Source: an uncultured Dorea sp.
Lineage (GTDB): Bacteria; Bacillota; Clostridia; Lachnospirales; Lachnospiraceae
Reading direction: 5' to 3'
Length of the DNA: 56,599 bases
Assembly (NCBI GenBank): GCA_910578495.1
Contig: CAJTRE010000017.1
Location: forward strand, 1-56,599
This document shows positions 6,372-14,308 of this stretch, piece after piece. The position numbers and the translations under genes were made by a program. A model generated the notes under the pieces. It ran no database searches. It saw nothing but the letters and a program-made list of their open reading frames with translations, and had not been told where the DNA came from. The first letter of the stretch is position 1. Each line of letters starts with the position of its first letter.

Positions 6372-8444
6372 TTATACCACTCTGAAACCGCCGTCTGCAA
6401 TCACACACCTTCGAACTCTTGTAAATGTCTTGGCGCTTGTAATACCTTCTCCTGTCGGTCCTGCGATTGTGAAGGTAGTGTATCCTTCTCCGCCGAACCC
6501 TACACCCGCTAACGTTGCCGCATTTTTCACAAAAATAGTCGTTCCGATTTTTTTAGCAAATGCAGTCAGATTATTAATATCCTTTGAAAACATAGATGCC
6601 GTATGACGATTTCCATGTTCCGCCTCTACTGCTAAATTCATCGCCTCTTCCAGTGTATTTACCCGCACGATTGGAAGAATTGGCATCATCTGTTCCAACT
6701 GCACAAACGGATGATCCGCATAAGTCTCAAAAATCAATATTCTTACATCGTCCGGTGGATTGACTCCGATTTCTTTCAAAAATAATCCCGCATCTTTTCC
6801 TACCCATTTTTTATTAATGTGATATTCGCCTGTAACAGGGCCGGAACACCCGCAGGTCACCGCGTCTTTATCTTTGTAAAGCGCTGTTTCCATAATCTTC
6901 TCTACTTCCGCAGCCGATAATACATATGCTCCCTGCTGCACCATCTCATACATCAAGTCATCCGCTACGTGGTTCATAACAAACACTTCTTTCTCCGCAA
7001 TACAAAGAATGTTGTTTTCAAAAGAAGCACCCTTTATAATCTCTTTTGCCGCAAGTTTTAAATCCGCTGTATCATCCACAATGACAGGAGGATTTCCTGC
7101 ACCGGCTCCAATTGCTTTCTTTCCAGATGAAAGAAGCGTCTTTACAAGTCCTGGTCCTCCGGTTCCACATAGCAGCTTCACCTGTGGACTGTTTATGATC
7201 TCCTGAAGGGTTTCCATGGTAGGCGTTTCCACCATGGTAACCAGATTTTCCGGTCCTCCGGCATCTACAACTGCTCTATTGATCAGATCTACCGTATAAG
7301 CTGACACATTCTTTCCCGACGGGTGTACATTATAAACTACCGCATTCCCTGCCGCGATCATTCCTATAGCATTGCATATCAAAGTCTCTGTAGGATTGGT
7401 TACGGGACTCACTGCTCCGATAAGTCCATATGGCCCCATCTCTTCAATCATCAATCCGTCGTCTCCCGATTTTGCCTCTGTAGTCAGAATCTCTACACCT
7501 GGAGTCTTACTTGCCACAAGCTCAATCTTTCCAATTTTATCTTCATATCTTCCAAGTCTGGTTTCTTCAATATTTAACCTTGCCAACTCTTCTTTGTTCT
7601 GTAATGCATAGGCTCTGATATTGTCTGTAAATCTCGCTCGGTCTTCCAGTCCATAATTTTCCATCAGGTCTTTTTGCGCCAGATCCGCCTCCTTTACCGC
7701 CTCTTTAACATCTCGGAAAACTCCTTTTTTCCCTGTTCCGGTCCGAAATGCAACAGTCTCTTGTTTTCTGTCTCCTCTATCATAAATAGAATTGGAACGA
7801 TACACTTCTCGTTTTTCTTCTTTCATGATAGAAGTTACATTTTTCATTACTTCATCTACTATGTTTGCAATATCCTGTCTGGACATCTGACTATCCATGT
7901 CTGCCTCCTTATCTATCAGTCGTTTCCACATTTCTTTATAATAGAAAGAATCCATTTCCGAAATATATTGATAGATTTCTTTCAAATCATTTCCTATTCC
8001 TATCAAAAACTCTCCATCTACATGAAAACACTTCTTTTCTCGTAAATTTTTTATTTCTCCGCCCTTTTTTAGCAGATCAGGAAATGCTTCACACATCCCG
8101 TTCTGAATCATAAGCTTCAGATATACCGGTGAAAAAGTTGCGACAGCGCCCACTTCCGGGAAAGCCCGGTAAATGTTTTTATGAAACTCGACCACTTCCG
8201 GAACTTCTACTTTATGATTCAGCCGCCCTCCGATCCATAACTTCACCAATTTATCAGGTGAAAAAAATTCCCCACAGACATTTCCCCACATTGACCACAT
8301 TTCCTGCATACCGCACCTGCTGCTCAGGCTGAAATACCGGTTGTCTGTGATTTTTCTCAGAGATAACATCTTATTGATCTCACATATCTGTCTTTTTTGT
8401 TCATACTCAGGAAGTGCATATTTCAAATTTGATTTCCATTCCAT
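6372..8444 (-). CDS. Fusion: inactive class II aldolase-like domain + CoA-acylating aldehyde dehydrogenase (PduP type)
   Basis: This 690-residue protein has two parts. Residues 210-690 form a CoA-acylating aldehyde dehydrogenase like PduP/EutE, with nucleotide-fold GTGGPGLV (427-434) and catalytic Cys481 in NNILCIAEKEV; it oxidizes an aldehyde to acyl-CoA with NAD+. Residues 1-175 look like a class II (FucA/adducin-type) aldolase, with FSPDKLV, VEFHKNIYRAFPEVGAV and HVDGEFLIGIG following the fold's order. The FucA zinc pair in VVHNH corresponds to VATFS and the later HHG to HVDG, so the metal site appears lost. Between the parts, residues 190-210 (DIANIVDEVMKNVTSIM) resemble an encapsulation helix. 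A strong internal ribosome site precedes Met183, so a separate dehydrogenase may also be made. ALDH function is secure; the aldolase ancestry is moderately sure. Confidence 0.88.
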   Translation of the reverse strand: MEWKSNLKYALPEYEQKRQICEINKMLSLRKITDNRYFSLSSRCGMQEMWSMWGNVCGEFFSPDKLVKLWIGGRLNHKVEVPEVVEFHKNIYRAFPEVGAVATFSPVYLKLMIQNGMCEAFPDLLKKGGEIKNLREKKCFHVDGEFLIGIGNDLKEIYQYISEMDSFYYKEMWKRLIDKEADMDSQMSRQDIANIVDEVMKNVTSIMKEEKREVYRSNSIYDRGDRKQETVAFRTGTGKKGVFRDVKEAVKEADLAQKDLMENYGLEDRARFTDNIRAYALQNKEELARLNIEETRLGRYEDKIGKIELVASKTPGVEILTTEAKSGDDGLMIEEMGPYGLIGAVSPVTNPTETLICNAIGMIAAGNAVVYNVHPSGKNVSAYTVDLINRAVVDAGGPENLVTMVETPTMETLQEIINSPQVKLLCGTGGPGLVKTLLSSGKKAIGAGAGNPPVIVDDTADLKLAAKEIIKGASFENNILCIAEKEVFVMNHVADDLMYEMVQQGAYVLSAAEVEKIMETALYKDKDAVTCGCSGPVTGEYHINKKWVGKDAGLFLKEIGVNPPDDVRILIFETYADHPFVQLEQMMPILPIVRVNTLEEAMNLAVEAEHGNRHTASMFSKDINNLTAFAKKIGTTIFVKNAATLAGVGFGGEGYTTFTIAGPTGEGITSAKTFTRVRRCVIADGGFRVV
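7896..7910 (-). promoter_or_regulatory. Internal Shine-Dalgarno and start codon inside the fusion ORF
   Basis: Reading the minus strand, AAGGAGG at 7910-7904 is followed after 5 nt by an in-frame ATG at 7898. This Met183 begins MDSQMSRQDIANIVDEVMKN, exactly where a stand-alone PduP-type aldehyde dehydrogenase with its N-terminal encapsulation peptide would begin (508 residues). The site is as strong as any true start in the operon. Either two products are made, or the fusion arose by loss of a stop codon between two once-separate genes and kept the old start. Confidence 0.7.
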
Positions 8445-8492
8445 AATCGATTCCCTTTTCTTCCACTTACCAAACCACTAATGCTCAATAAG

Positions 8493-9449
8493 TTATGCCT
8501 GCCCTGACGATCCAAATAGTCTAAGTCTTCGCACAATTGCCTCTTTCATACCCTCTACAGACTGTTCCATCAAATCCGGATATTTCATAGTTACAGAAGA
8601 TGGATTCAGTTCATGGATAATCTGCTTTGTAATTTTATCAACCAACTCTTCTTTCGTAATTCCGTCTTTCTTCACTTGATTGGTGCATCCACAGGCAAAA
8701 GGAGTCGTTAATTCGCAATTTATCCTGTCCACCGCCGTCTGAACAATCTCGGTGTAAATGTTGACCTTGGAAATTCCGCCATAAATGCAATTCCTAAAAT
8801 CCTGTTCAGAAAGTCCGGAGCCTCCATGAAGAACCAGAGGAACAGGTACCTTCGCTTTGATATCTCTAAGTCTCTGAATATCCAGCTTGGGTTTCTCTTT
8901 ATATACGCCATGCGCAGTCCCAATAGATACCGCAAGGCAGTCCACTCCGGTTTTTTCCACGAAATCCACTGCCTGATCCGGATCTGTATATTGTACGCTG
9001 TGACCATCATCAGTTCCGCCTTCTCCACCGCCTACATGACCAAGTTCTGCCTCTACAGACGCCTCAAAAATTTTAGCAAATCTAACTACTTCCCGACTGT
9101 TTCTAACGTTCTCTTCGTAAGGAAGTACAGAGCCATCATACATGACAGAAGAAAAACCGTTATGCATCACACGAATAATCTTATCCAATGAAGCAGCGTG
9201 GTCAAAATGTACAGCTATCGGCACCTTTGCCCGTCTTGCAGCATGGACCATGATATTTAATATATCGTCAATCTCACGATATGTCGGGGCATGGACTTCT
9301 GCCAACGCTATGATAATTGGAGAACGTTCCTGTTCAGCCGCTGAAACCGCCGCATTCACCATCTCCAGATTATGTACATCAAACATTCCTACGCCATACT
9401 TATGTCGTTCTGCGTGTCTTAACATTTCATTTAAAGTTACTATAGACAT
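8493..9449 (-). CDS. Class II fructose-bisphosphate/ketose-phosphate aldolase family protein
   Basis: This is a zinc-dependent aldolase of the FbaA/KbaY/GatY fold, 318 residues. The motifs are intact: HFDHA (81-85, catalytic Asp83 and zinc His84), VEAELGHVGGGE (132-143), IGTAHG with zinc His180, LHGGSG with zinc His208, and the phosphate-binding KVNIYTE. The reaction class is reversible cleavage of a ketose phosphate to dihydroxyacetone phosphate plus an aldehyde. Residues 247-262 (TTPFACGCTNQVKKDG) look like an insertion relative to shorter family members. It is the first gene of the BMC operon, 48 bp upstream of the aldehyde dehydrogenase fusion, so it probably supplies that enzyme's aldehyde. 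Substrate specificity within the family cannot be told by eye. Confidence 0.9.
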   Translation of the reverse strand: MSIVTLNEMLRHAERHKYGVGMFDVHNLEMVNAAVSAAEQERSPIIIALAEVHAPTYREIDDILNIMVHAARRAKVPIAVHFDHAASLDKIIRVMHNGFSSVMYDGSVLPYEENVRNSREVVRFAKIFEASVEAELGHVGGGEGGTDDGHSVQYTDPDQAVDFVEKTGVDCLAVSIGTAHGVYKEKPKLDIQRLRDIKAKVPVPLVLHGGSGLSEQDFRNCIYGGISKVNIYTEIVQTAVDRINCELTTPFACGCTNQVKKDGITKEELVDKITKQIIHELNPSSVTMKYPDLMEQSVEGMKEAIVRRLRLFGSSGQA

Positions 9450-9483
9450 AACCGCATCATCCTTTCCTAATTTATTATGTTAT

Positions 9484-9503
9484 AAATAACATTATTGTTA
9501 TTT
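9484..9503. promoter_or_regulatory. Operator candidate 1 of the BMC operon
   Basis: AAATAACA-TTAT-TGTTATTT is a perfect 8-bp inverted repeat with a 4-nt spacer. It lies just downstream of the predicted transcription start of the BMC operon. It shares the core TAACA-N4-TGTTA with a second palindrome centred 33 bp away (about three helical turns). That spacing suggests two dimers of one repressor binding on the same face. The regulator gene is not in the window. Confidence 0.6.
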
Positions 9504-9515
9504 CCTTATGAGTTA

Positions 9516-9543
9516 ATTATAACACCTATGTTACAAAAGTCAA
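9516..9543 (-). promoter_or_regulatory. Sigma-A promoter of the BMC operon
   Basis: On the minus strand, -35 TTGACT (9543-9538) and -10 TATAAT (9521-9516) are separated by 16 bp. Transcription would start near 9509, giving a leader of roughly 60 nt before the aldolase ATG at 9449. Confidence 0.7.
9520..9533. promoter_or_regulatory. Operator candidate 2, within the promoter spacer
   Basis: TAACA-CCTA-TGTTA matches the core of the palindrome at 9484-9503. It occupies the space between the -35 and -10 hexamers and overlaps the -10 by two bases, a position where a bound repressor would block RNA polymerase. Confidence 0.6.
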
Positions 9544-9645
9544 ACACTTTTATCTTTTTTGACATTATACATATTCTTTACTTTTGTTTTTTGTGCAATT
9601 CTTACAAACACTTTCCTTTTAACGATATGCAGCGGCTATAGAATT

Positions 9646-9682
9646 AAAAAATGGGCTATTGCTTTCGCAATAACCCATTCTA
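9646..9682 (-). terminator. Rho-independent terminator
   Basis: On the minus strand the arms AATGGGTTATTGC and GCAATAGCCCATT flank a GAAA loop and are followed by TTTTAATTC. It ends transcription of the 137-residue protein gene and separates it from the BMC operon promoter. Confidence 0.85.
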
Positions 9683-9696
9683 TCGGTCCCAATATA

Positions 9697-10110
9697 TTAT
9701 TTTTTCACTACTTTTACTGTTATTGAATGATCCGCATCCAACTCTGCACTCACGCTCAGCTTTCCGCTTAAATTCGTCTTCATATCTCCAACACTTTTGC
9801 CATCCATAAATACGACATACTCGCTGTCCGGAGCCAGCTCTAATGTAAACTGTGCGTCCTGGTTACCGGATACCAAGAATGAAATCTCGCTCTCTGTTGC
9901 TTTAAAATTCTCAACCGCAGTTCCCGGAACAGACTCATAGACAAACATTCCATTTTTCTCAAGTTTTGTAATCTCAGAAAATGTCTTTACTTTATATAAG
10001 TCCCCCTGAAATTCAAAACCGTCTTTTTTGGTCTTGCTTCCTAATGTGTAATCTCCAAAACTAAGTGTTCCGTCTGTTTCAGCTCTTAAAAGTTCTTTCA
10101 CAGATGCCAT
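9697..10110 (-). CDS. Conserved small protein, often annotated endosialidase-like; function unknown
   Basis: This is a 137-residue soluble protein starting MASVKELLRAETDGTLSFGDY. I recognise the family as widespread and strongly conserved in Lachnospiraceae, where it commonly carries a doubtful 'endosialidase' label. No catalytic motif, signal peptide or membrane segment is visible. It is rich in beta-strand-like alternation (FTLELAPDSEYVVFMDGKS; LSVSAELDADHSITVKVVK), as in a small beta-sandwich. It has its own terminator and lies about 55 bp after clpC, so it is probably a separate unit. The start follows an AGGAGG site closely. I do not assign a function. Confidence 0.75.
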   Translation of the reverse strand: MASVKELLRAETDGTLSFGDYTLGSKTKKDGFEFQGDLYKVKTFSEITKLEKNGMFVYESVPGTAVENFKATESEISFLVSGNQDAQFTLELAPDSEYVVFMDGKSVGDMKTNLSGKLSVSAELDADHSITVKVVKK

Positions 10111-10165
10111 TGATGTATCCTCCTACTGTTTTTCTTTTGTATCTATATTATATAATAAAATCATT

Positions 10166-12604
10166 TTATTTTGTAGCTTTTACAGCAAATTTAATATCTT
10201 TTTTAGACATTCCTGCCGCTACTTCATCTCCACTTTTCACTTCTCCTAAAAGAACTGCTTCTGCCAGCTTATCTTCTAATTGATTCTGAACTGCTCTTCT
10301 AAGCGGCCTTGCACCATACTTTTGATCTGTACCGGTTTCTACAATGTGTTCTTTCACTGTATCCCGAATGGTAAGCATGATACCAAGTTGTTCTTTTGCT
10401 CGTTTTACTAGATCTCGGCACATAAGACTTACTATCTTCTTCATCTCATCTTTTCCAAGCGGATGGAACACAATGATCTCATCAATACGGTTCAGAAATT
10501 CCGGTCGGAAAATCAGCTTGATTTCCTGCATAACATTACTCTTCATCCGCTTATAATCTCCCGCCGCATCTTCTCTTGCATTAAATCCAAGCCTCTTAGG
10601 ATCTATAATCGCCTGTGCCCCCGCATTAGAAGTCATAATAATTACGGTATTTCTAAAATCTACTTTTCGTCCTTGAGAATCTGTAATATGTCCGTCATCC
10701 AATACTTGAAGCAAAATGTTAAATACATCCGGATGTGCTTTCTCAATCTCATCAAACAAAATGACAGAGTACGGTTTTCTCCGCACCTGCTCGCTAAGCT
10801 GACCGCCATCATCATGTCCGACATATCCCGGAGGAGATCCAATCATCTTCGCCACGCTGTGCTTTTCCATATATTCTGACATATCCACACGAATCATAGA
10901 TTCTTCATTTCCAAATAATGCCTCTGCAAGCGCTTTCGATAACTCCGTCTTTCCGACTCCCGTTGGTCCCAAGAATAAGAAAGAACCAATCGGACGTTTC
11001 GGGTCTTTAAGACCGACACGTCCTCGCCGCACAGCTTTTGATACCGCCGCCACTGCTTCTTCCTGTCCGATTACCCGTTTATGCAGTGTTTGTTCTAATT
11101 TCTGAAGACGGGCGCTTTCCGATTCCTGCAATCTCTGCACCGGAATCTTCGTCCACTCTGCAACTACAGAAGCAATATCCTCTTCTGTTACATTTACCCG
11201 CTTACCGGAAGTCCGCTTTTGAAAACGCTTTCTGCTTGCAGTCAATTTCTTCACTGCAGTTTCTTTTTCTTTATTCAACAGAGACGCTTCCGCCATATCT
11301 CCCTGTCGGACAGCCTCTTCCACATCCTCCCGAAGTCTTATGACCAATTTCTCTAACTCATAGATATTCTCCGGAACTTTAAACCCACGCAGACTTACTT
11401 TTGAACAAGTCTCGTCAAGCACATCAATCGCTTTATCCGGCAGAAAACGATCGCTAATATAACGACTGGACAACTGCACCGCCGTATGAAGCGCTTCTTC
11501 CTCAATAGATACATGATGATGCTCTTCATATTTTTCTTTTAACCCATTCAAAATGTCCAGACACTGCTCTGTACTTGGTTCTTCCACCGTAACAGGCTGA
11601 AATCTCCGTTCCAAAGCGGCGTCTTTCTCAATATACTTCCGGTATTCCGCAATCGTTGTCGCACCGATCAGTTGAAGTTCTCCCCTGGCAAGAGACGGTT
11701 TCAGAATATTAGAAGCATCAATCGCTCCCTCCGCCCCTCCGGCGCCGATAATTGTGTGCACTTCATCTAAAAATAGAATAATATTTCCAGCCGCTTTCAC
11801 TTCCTGAATCAACCGCTTCATCCGCTCTTCAAATTCTCCACGATATTTTGAGCCTGCCACCATTCCGGCAAGATCCATCGTAAGAATTCTCTTATCCTTC
11901 ATACTTTCCGGTACAACACCTGCCGCAATCTGCTGCGCAAGACCTTCGATAACTGCTGTCTTTCCCACCCCCGGTTCTCCTACAAGACATGGATTATTCT
12001 TAGTACGTCTGCTCAAAATCTGCATTAGACGACTAATCTCCTCTTTTCTTCCGATAACCGGGTCCAGTTTTCCTTCCTCCGCTCTTGCCGTCAGATCCGT
12101 ACCATATTGCTCCAGAACCGCCTCTCTCTTTCTGCTATTATCCGATGAAAATTCCTGTTGATATTCTTTTGGATCAACACCGAGCACTCGTAAAATATCC
12201 TGTAATAATTTCTGCAGCCCGATTCCAAGTGTCTGCAAAATCCTTGTTGCAACACAATCCACATCTATAAGAAGAGCAAGTAACATGTGCTCTGTTCCTA
12301 TCTTGTCGGATCGGAAATGCACTGCTTGCAGTCTGCTCTCCTCTAAAATATAACTAAGCCGCGGACTATTCTCCGGTTTAACGGAGAAATCTGTATGAAC
12401 TGCCGGAGTCACCAGTTCATCTATCACTTTGATAATATTCTCCTCTTCCACACCGTTGGCAGTCAGCACCTGTCCCGCTACTCCGGTATATACCTTGCGC
12501 AGCGCCAGCAGAAGATGCTCTGTTCCTATATATGGGTGATTTAATTCTTTTACAATATTTTCGGCAATCCGAAGCGCCTCTTTTGCCTGTTCTGTATATA
12601 TCAT
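10166..12604 (-). CDS. clpC: ATP-dependent Clp protease ATP-binding subunit, ClpC type
   Basis: This is a class I Clp/Hsp100 unfoldase (812 residues) that would feed substrates to ClpP. It has two N-terminal Clp-N repeats (about 1-65 and 80-145). AAA1 carries Walker A GEPGVGKT at 209-216 and Walker B ILFLDE at 276-281. A short coiled middle domain around 415-460 fits ClpC better than ClpB. AAA2 carries Walker A GPTGVGKT at 546-553 and Walker B VILFDE at 614-619. A KRLGF tripeptide near 665-675 sits where the ClpP-docking loop is expected. Its context is unusual: the usual ctsR-mcsA-mcsB neighbours are missing and a small GntR regulator gene directly precedes it. The regulator stop and this ATG abut (TAAATG), suggesting coupled translation. 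Confidence 0.93.
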   Translation of the reverse strand: MIYTEQAKEALRIAENIVKELNHPYIGTEHLLLALRKVYTGVAGQVLTANGVEEENIIKVIDELVTPAVHTDFSVKPENSPRLSYILEESRLQAVHFRSDKIGTEHMLLALLIDVDCVATRILQTLGIGLQKLLQDILRVLGVDPKEYQQEFSSDNSRKREAVLEQYGTDLTARAEEGKLDPVIGRKEEISRLMQILSRRTKNNPCLVGEPGVGKTAVIEGLAQQIAAGVVPESMKDKRILTMDLAGMVAGSKYRGEFEERMKRLIQEVKAAGNIILFLDEVHTIIGAGGAEGAIDASNILKPSLARGELQLIGATTIAEYRKYIEKDAALERRFQPVTVEEPSTEQCLDILNGLKEKYEEHHHVSIEEEALHTAVQLSSRYISDRFLPDKAIDVLDETCSKVSLRGFKVPENIYELEKLVIRLREDVEEAVRQGDMAEASLLNKEKETAVKKLTASRKRFQKRTSGKRVNVTEEDIASVVAEWTKIPVQRLQESESARLQKLEQTLHKRVIGQEEAVAAVSKAVRRGRVGLKDPKRPIGSFLFLGPTGVGKTELSKALAEALFGNEESMIRVDMSEYMEKHSVAKMIGSPPGYVGHDDGGQLSEQVRRKPYSVILFDEIEKAHPDVFNILLQVLDDGHITDSQGRKVDFRNTVIIMTSNAGAQAIIDPKRLGFNAREDAAGDYKRMKSNVMQEIKLIFRPEFLNRIDEIIVFHPLGKDEMKKIVSLMCRDLVKRAKEQLGIMLTIRDTVKEHIVETGTDQKYGARPLRRAVQNQLEDKLAEAVLLGEVKSGDEVAAGMSKKDIKFAVKATK

Positions 12605-12985
12605 TTATGCCTGTTCCTTCCTATACTCGTCTAATATCTCATCTACTAACGCGTGTATCTCGTCTCTGGAAATATTCTTGCAAAGTCCTTTTGCAAGAGA
12701 TATTCTGAGCTGTTCTTTCATCTTAAGCAAATCTCTCACCTTATCCACATCTACGGCAATCACTGCGCCGCGTCTCCGGTCAAGATGGATAAACCCTTCC
12801 TGCTTTAATATCGTATACGCCTTATTTACCGTATGCATATTAATGCCTGCCGTCTCTGCAAGTTTTCTGACAGACGGCAGCGAATCTCCCTCCTTGATCA
12901 TGTCTGTGGCGATGCCTATAATAATCTGATTCTGTAATTGAACATAAAATGCTTCATCACTGTTAAAATCAATTTCTATTAACAA
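12605..12985 (-). CDS. GntR-family transcriptional regulator (YtrA-like, short)
   Basis: This is a DNA-binding regulator of about 126 residues. It has an N-terminal winged helix (VQLQNQIIIGIATDMIKEGD, LPSVRKLAETAGINMHTVNK, then the wing EGFIHLDRRRGAVI) and only a short helical tail, as in the YtrA subfamily. I choose a TTG start at 12985: AGAAGGTG lies 6 nt upstream and the protein then begins MLIEIDFNSDEA, the usual start of this family. A GTG at 12994 is possible but overlaps that ribosome site. The gene is immediately followed by clpC. YtrA-type regulators usually control ABC transporter operons, so pairing with clpC is noteworthy. A palindrome upstream may be its own operator. Confidence 0.88.
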   Translation of the reverse strand: MLIEIDFNSDEAFYVQLQNQIIIGIATDMIKEGDSLPSVRKLAETAGINMHTVNKAYTILKQEGFIHLDRRRGAVIAVDVDKVRDLLKMKEQLRISLAKGLCKNISRDEIHALVDEILDEYRKEQA

Positions 12986-13012
12986 ATGTATCACCTTCTT
13001 CTTGCTTTCTCA

Positions 13013-13037
13013 TATGTTATATCCATAATATAACATA
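13013..13037. promoter_or_regulatory. Palindromic operator candidate of the GntR-clpC unit
   Basis: TATGTTATAT-N5-ATATAACATA has perfect 10-bp arms. It lies about 28 bp upstream of the regulator's start, where the promoter should be. Self-regulation by the GntR protein is the simplest reading and is inference. Confidence 0.55.
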
Positions 13038-13040
13038 AAT

Positions 13041-13076
13041 AAAAGGAGCTTACAACAAAAATTGTAAGCTCCTTTT
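13041..13076 (-). terminator. Terminator of alanine dehydrogenase gene
   Basis: AAAAGGAGCTTACAA and TTGTAAGCTCCTTTT form a perfect 15-bp stem with a 6-nt loop, ending in a T-rich tract on the minus strand. It separates ald from the GntR-clpC unit. Confidence 0.9.
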
Positions 13077-13113
13077 GCAACTTTGAAGGAATTAAGTCCG
13101 GAAATCTCTTTAA

Positions 13114-14232
13114 TTATGCAAGTGTTTTAATATCTACATACTCATAGCAGTCAAAACTGTCTGCAACGTTCTTGCATGTAAGTTTTCCATCATATGTGTT
13201 GATTGCAGAGTAGATAACTTCGTTATCTTTACAAGCCTGCTCTAAGCCCTTATTTGCAATCTGAAGTCCATAACTTAATGTAGCGTTTGTAAGTGCGATT
13301 GTAGATGTTCTCGGAACAGCGCCAGGCATATTTCCTACACAGTAATGAACTACTCCATCTACTTCGTAAATCGGATCATCGTGGTATGTAACCTTTGTTG
13401 TCTCACCACATCCGCCCTGGTCAACTGCAACGTCTACGAATACAGCACCCGGTTTCATTTCTTTTAAGTATTTTTTCTTGAAGAGCTTTGGAGCAGCTTT
13501 TCCTGGAATCAGAACAGAACCGATTACAAGATCCGCTTCTTTAACAGCTTTTTCAATATTAGCGTCTGTAGAAACTAATGTCTGAATGCGAGCTCCAAAA
13601 ATATCGTCTAAGTAAGCGAGTCTTGGCAGGCTGATGTCCATGATTGTTACGTCGGCTCCCATACCTACTGCAATCTTACAAGCGTTTGTTCCTACGTTTC
13701 CGCCGCCAAGAATAACTATCTTAGCCTTTGGAGTTCCTGGAACACCAGCAAGAAGAACACCCTCTCCGCCAAATGTTTTCTCAAGGTATTTAGCGCCTTC
13801 CTGAATAGAGAGACGTCCTGCGATCTGGCTCATCGGAGCAAGAAGTGGGAGTCCGCCCTGTCTTGGATCGAACAATGTCTCGTAAGCAACACCTTTCACT
13901 TTGGAACTCAGAAGAGCGTCTGTCTGTGGCTTATCTGCCGCAAGGTGAAGATATGTATAAAGGATAAGTCCTTCGTGGAATAATGGGTACTCCTCTGGAA
14001 GAGGCTCTTTAACTTTAATTAACATCTCTACAGTATCCCATACTTCTTTTGCAGTATCGATCATCTTAGCGCCTGCTTCTACATACTCGTCATCCATGAA
14101 TCCAGATCCAACTCCGGCACCTTTCTCGATGTAAACTTCATGTCCTGCATTTACATAGCTTTTTACGCTGTCTGGTGTCATACCTACACGAAACTCATTG
14201 TTTTTAATTTCTTTTACGCATCCTACTTTCAC
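13114..14232 (-). CDS. ald: Alanine dehydrogenase
   Basis: Ald reversibly deaminates L-alanine to pyruvate and ammonia with NAD+. The 372-residue length is standard. The N-terminal domain reads MKVGCVKEIKNNEFRVGMTP, with the pyruvate-site region HEVYIEKGAGVGSGF. LAPMSQIAGRLSIQ and the NAD fold IVILGGGNVGTNAC follow, then DVAVDQGGCGETT and HYCVGNMPGAVPRTS, all family hallmarks. The start is GTG with GGGAGGT about 8 nt upstream. It stands alone between terminators and is divergent from an RpiR-family regulator, with two related palindromes in its leader. Control of nitrogen or alanine use by that regulator is plausible. Confidence 0.96.
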   Translation of the reverse strand: MKVGCVKEIKNNEFRVGMTPDSVKSYVNAGHEVYIEKGAGVGSGFMDDEYVEAGAKMIDTAKEVWDTVEMLIKVKEPLPEEYPLFHEGLILYTYLHLAADKPQTDALLSSKVKGVAYETLFDPRQGGLPLLAPMSQIAGRLSIQEGAKYLEKTFGGEGVLLAGVPGTPKAKIVILGGGNVGTNACKIAVGMGADVTIMDISLPRLAYLDDIFGARIQTLVSTDANIEKAVKEADLVIGSVLIPGKAAPKLFKKKYLKEMKPGAVFVDVAVDQGGCGETTKVTYHDDPIYEVDGVVHYCVGNMPGAVPRTSTIALTNATLSYGLQIANKGLEQACKDNEVIYSAINTYDGKLTCKNVADSFDCYEYVDIKTLA

Positions 14233-14308
14233 TTGTTTTACCTCCCAAGTTTTTAATAATGTATTTTTGTTTTGCCCACCGCAACGCTCGCGGCATATGA
14301 CATAAAAA

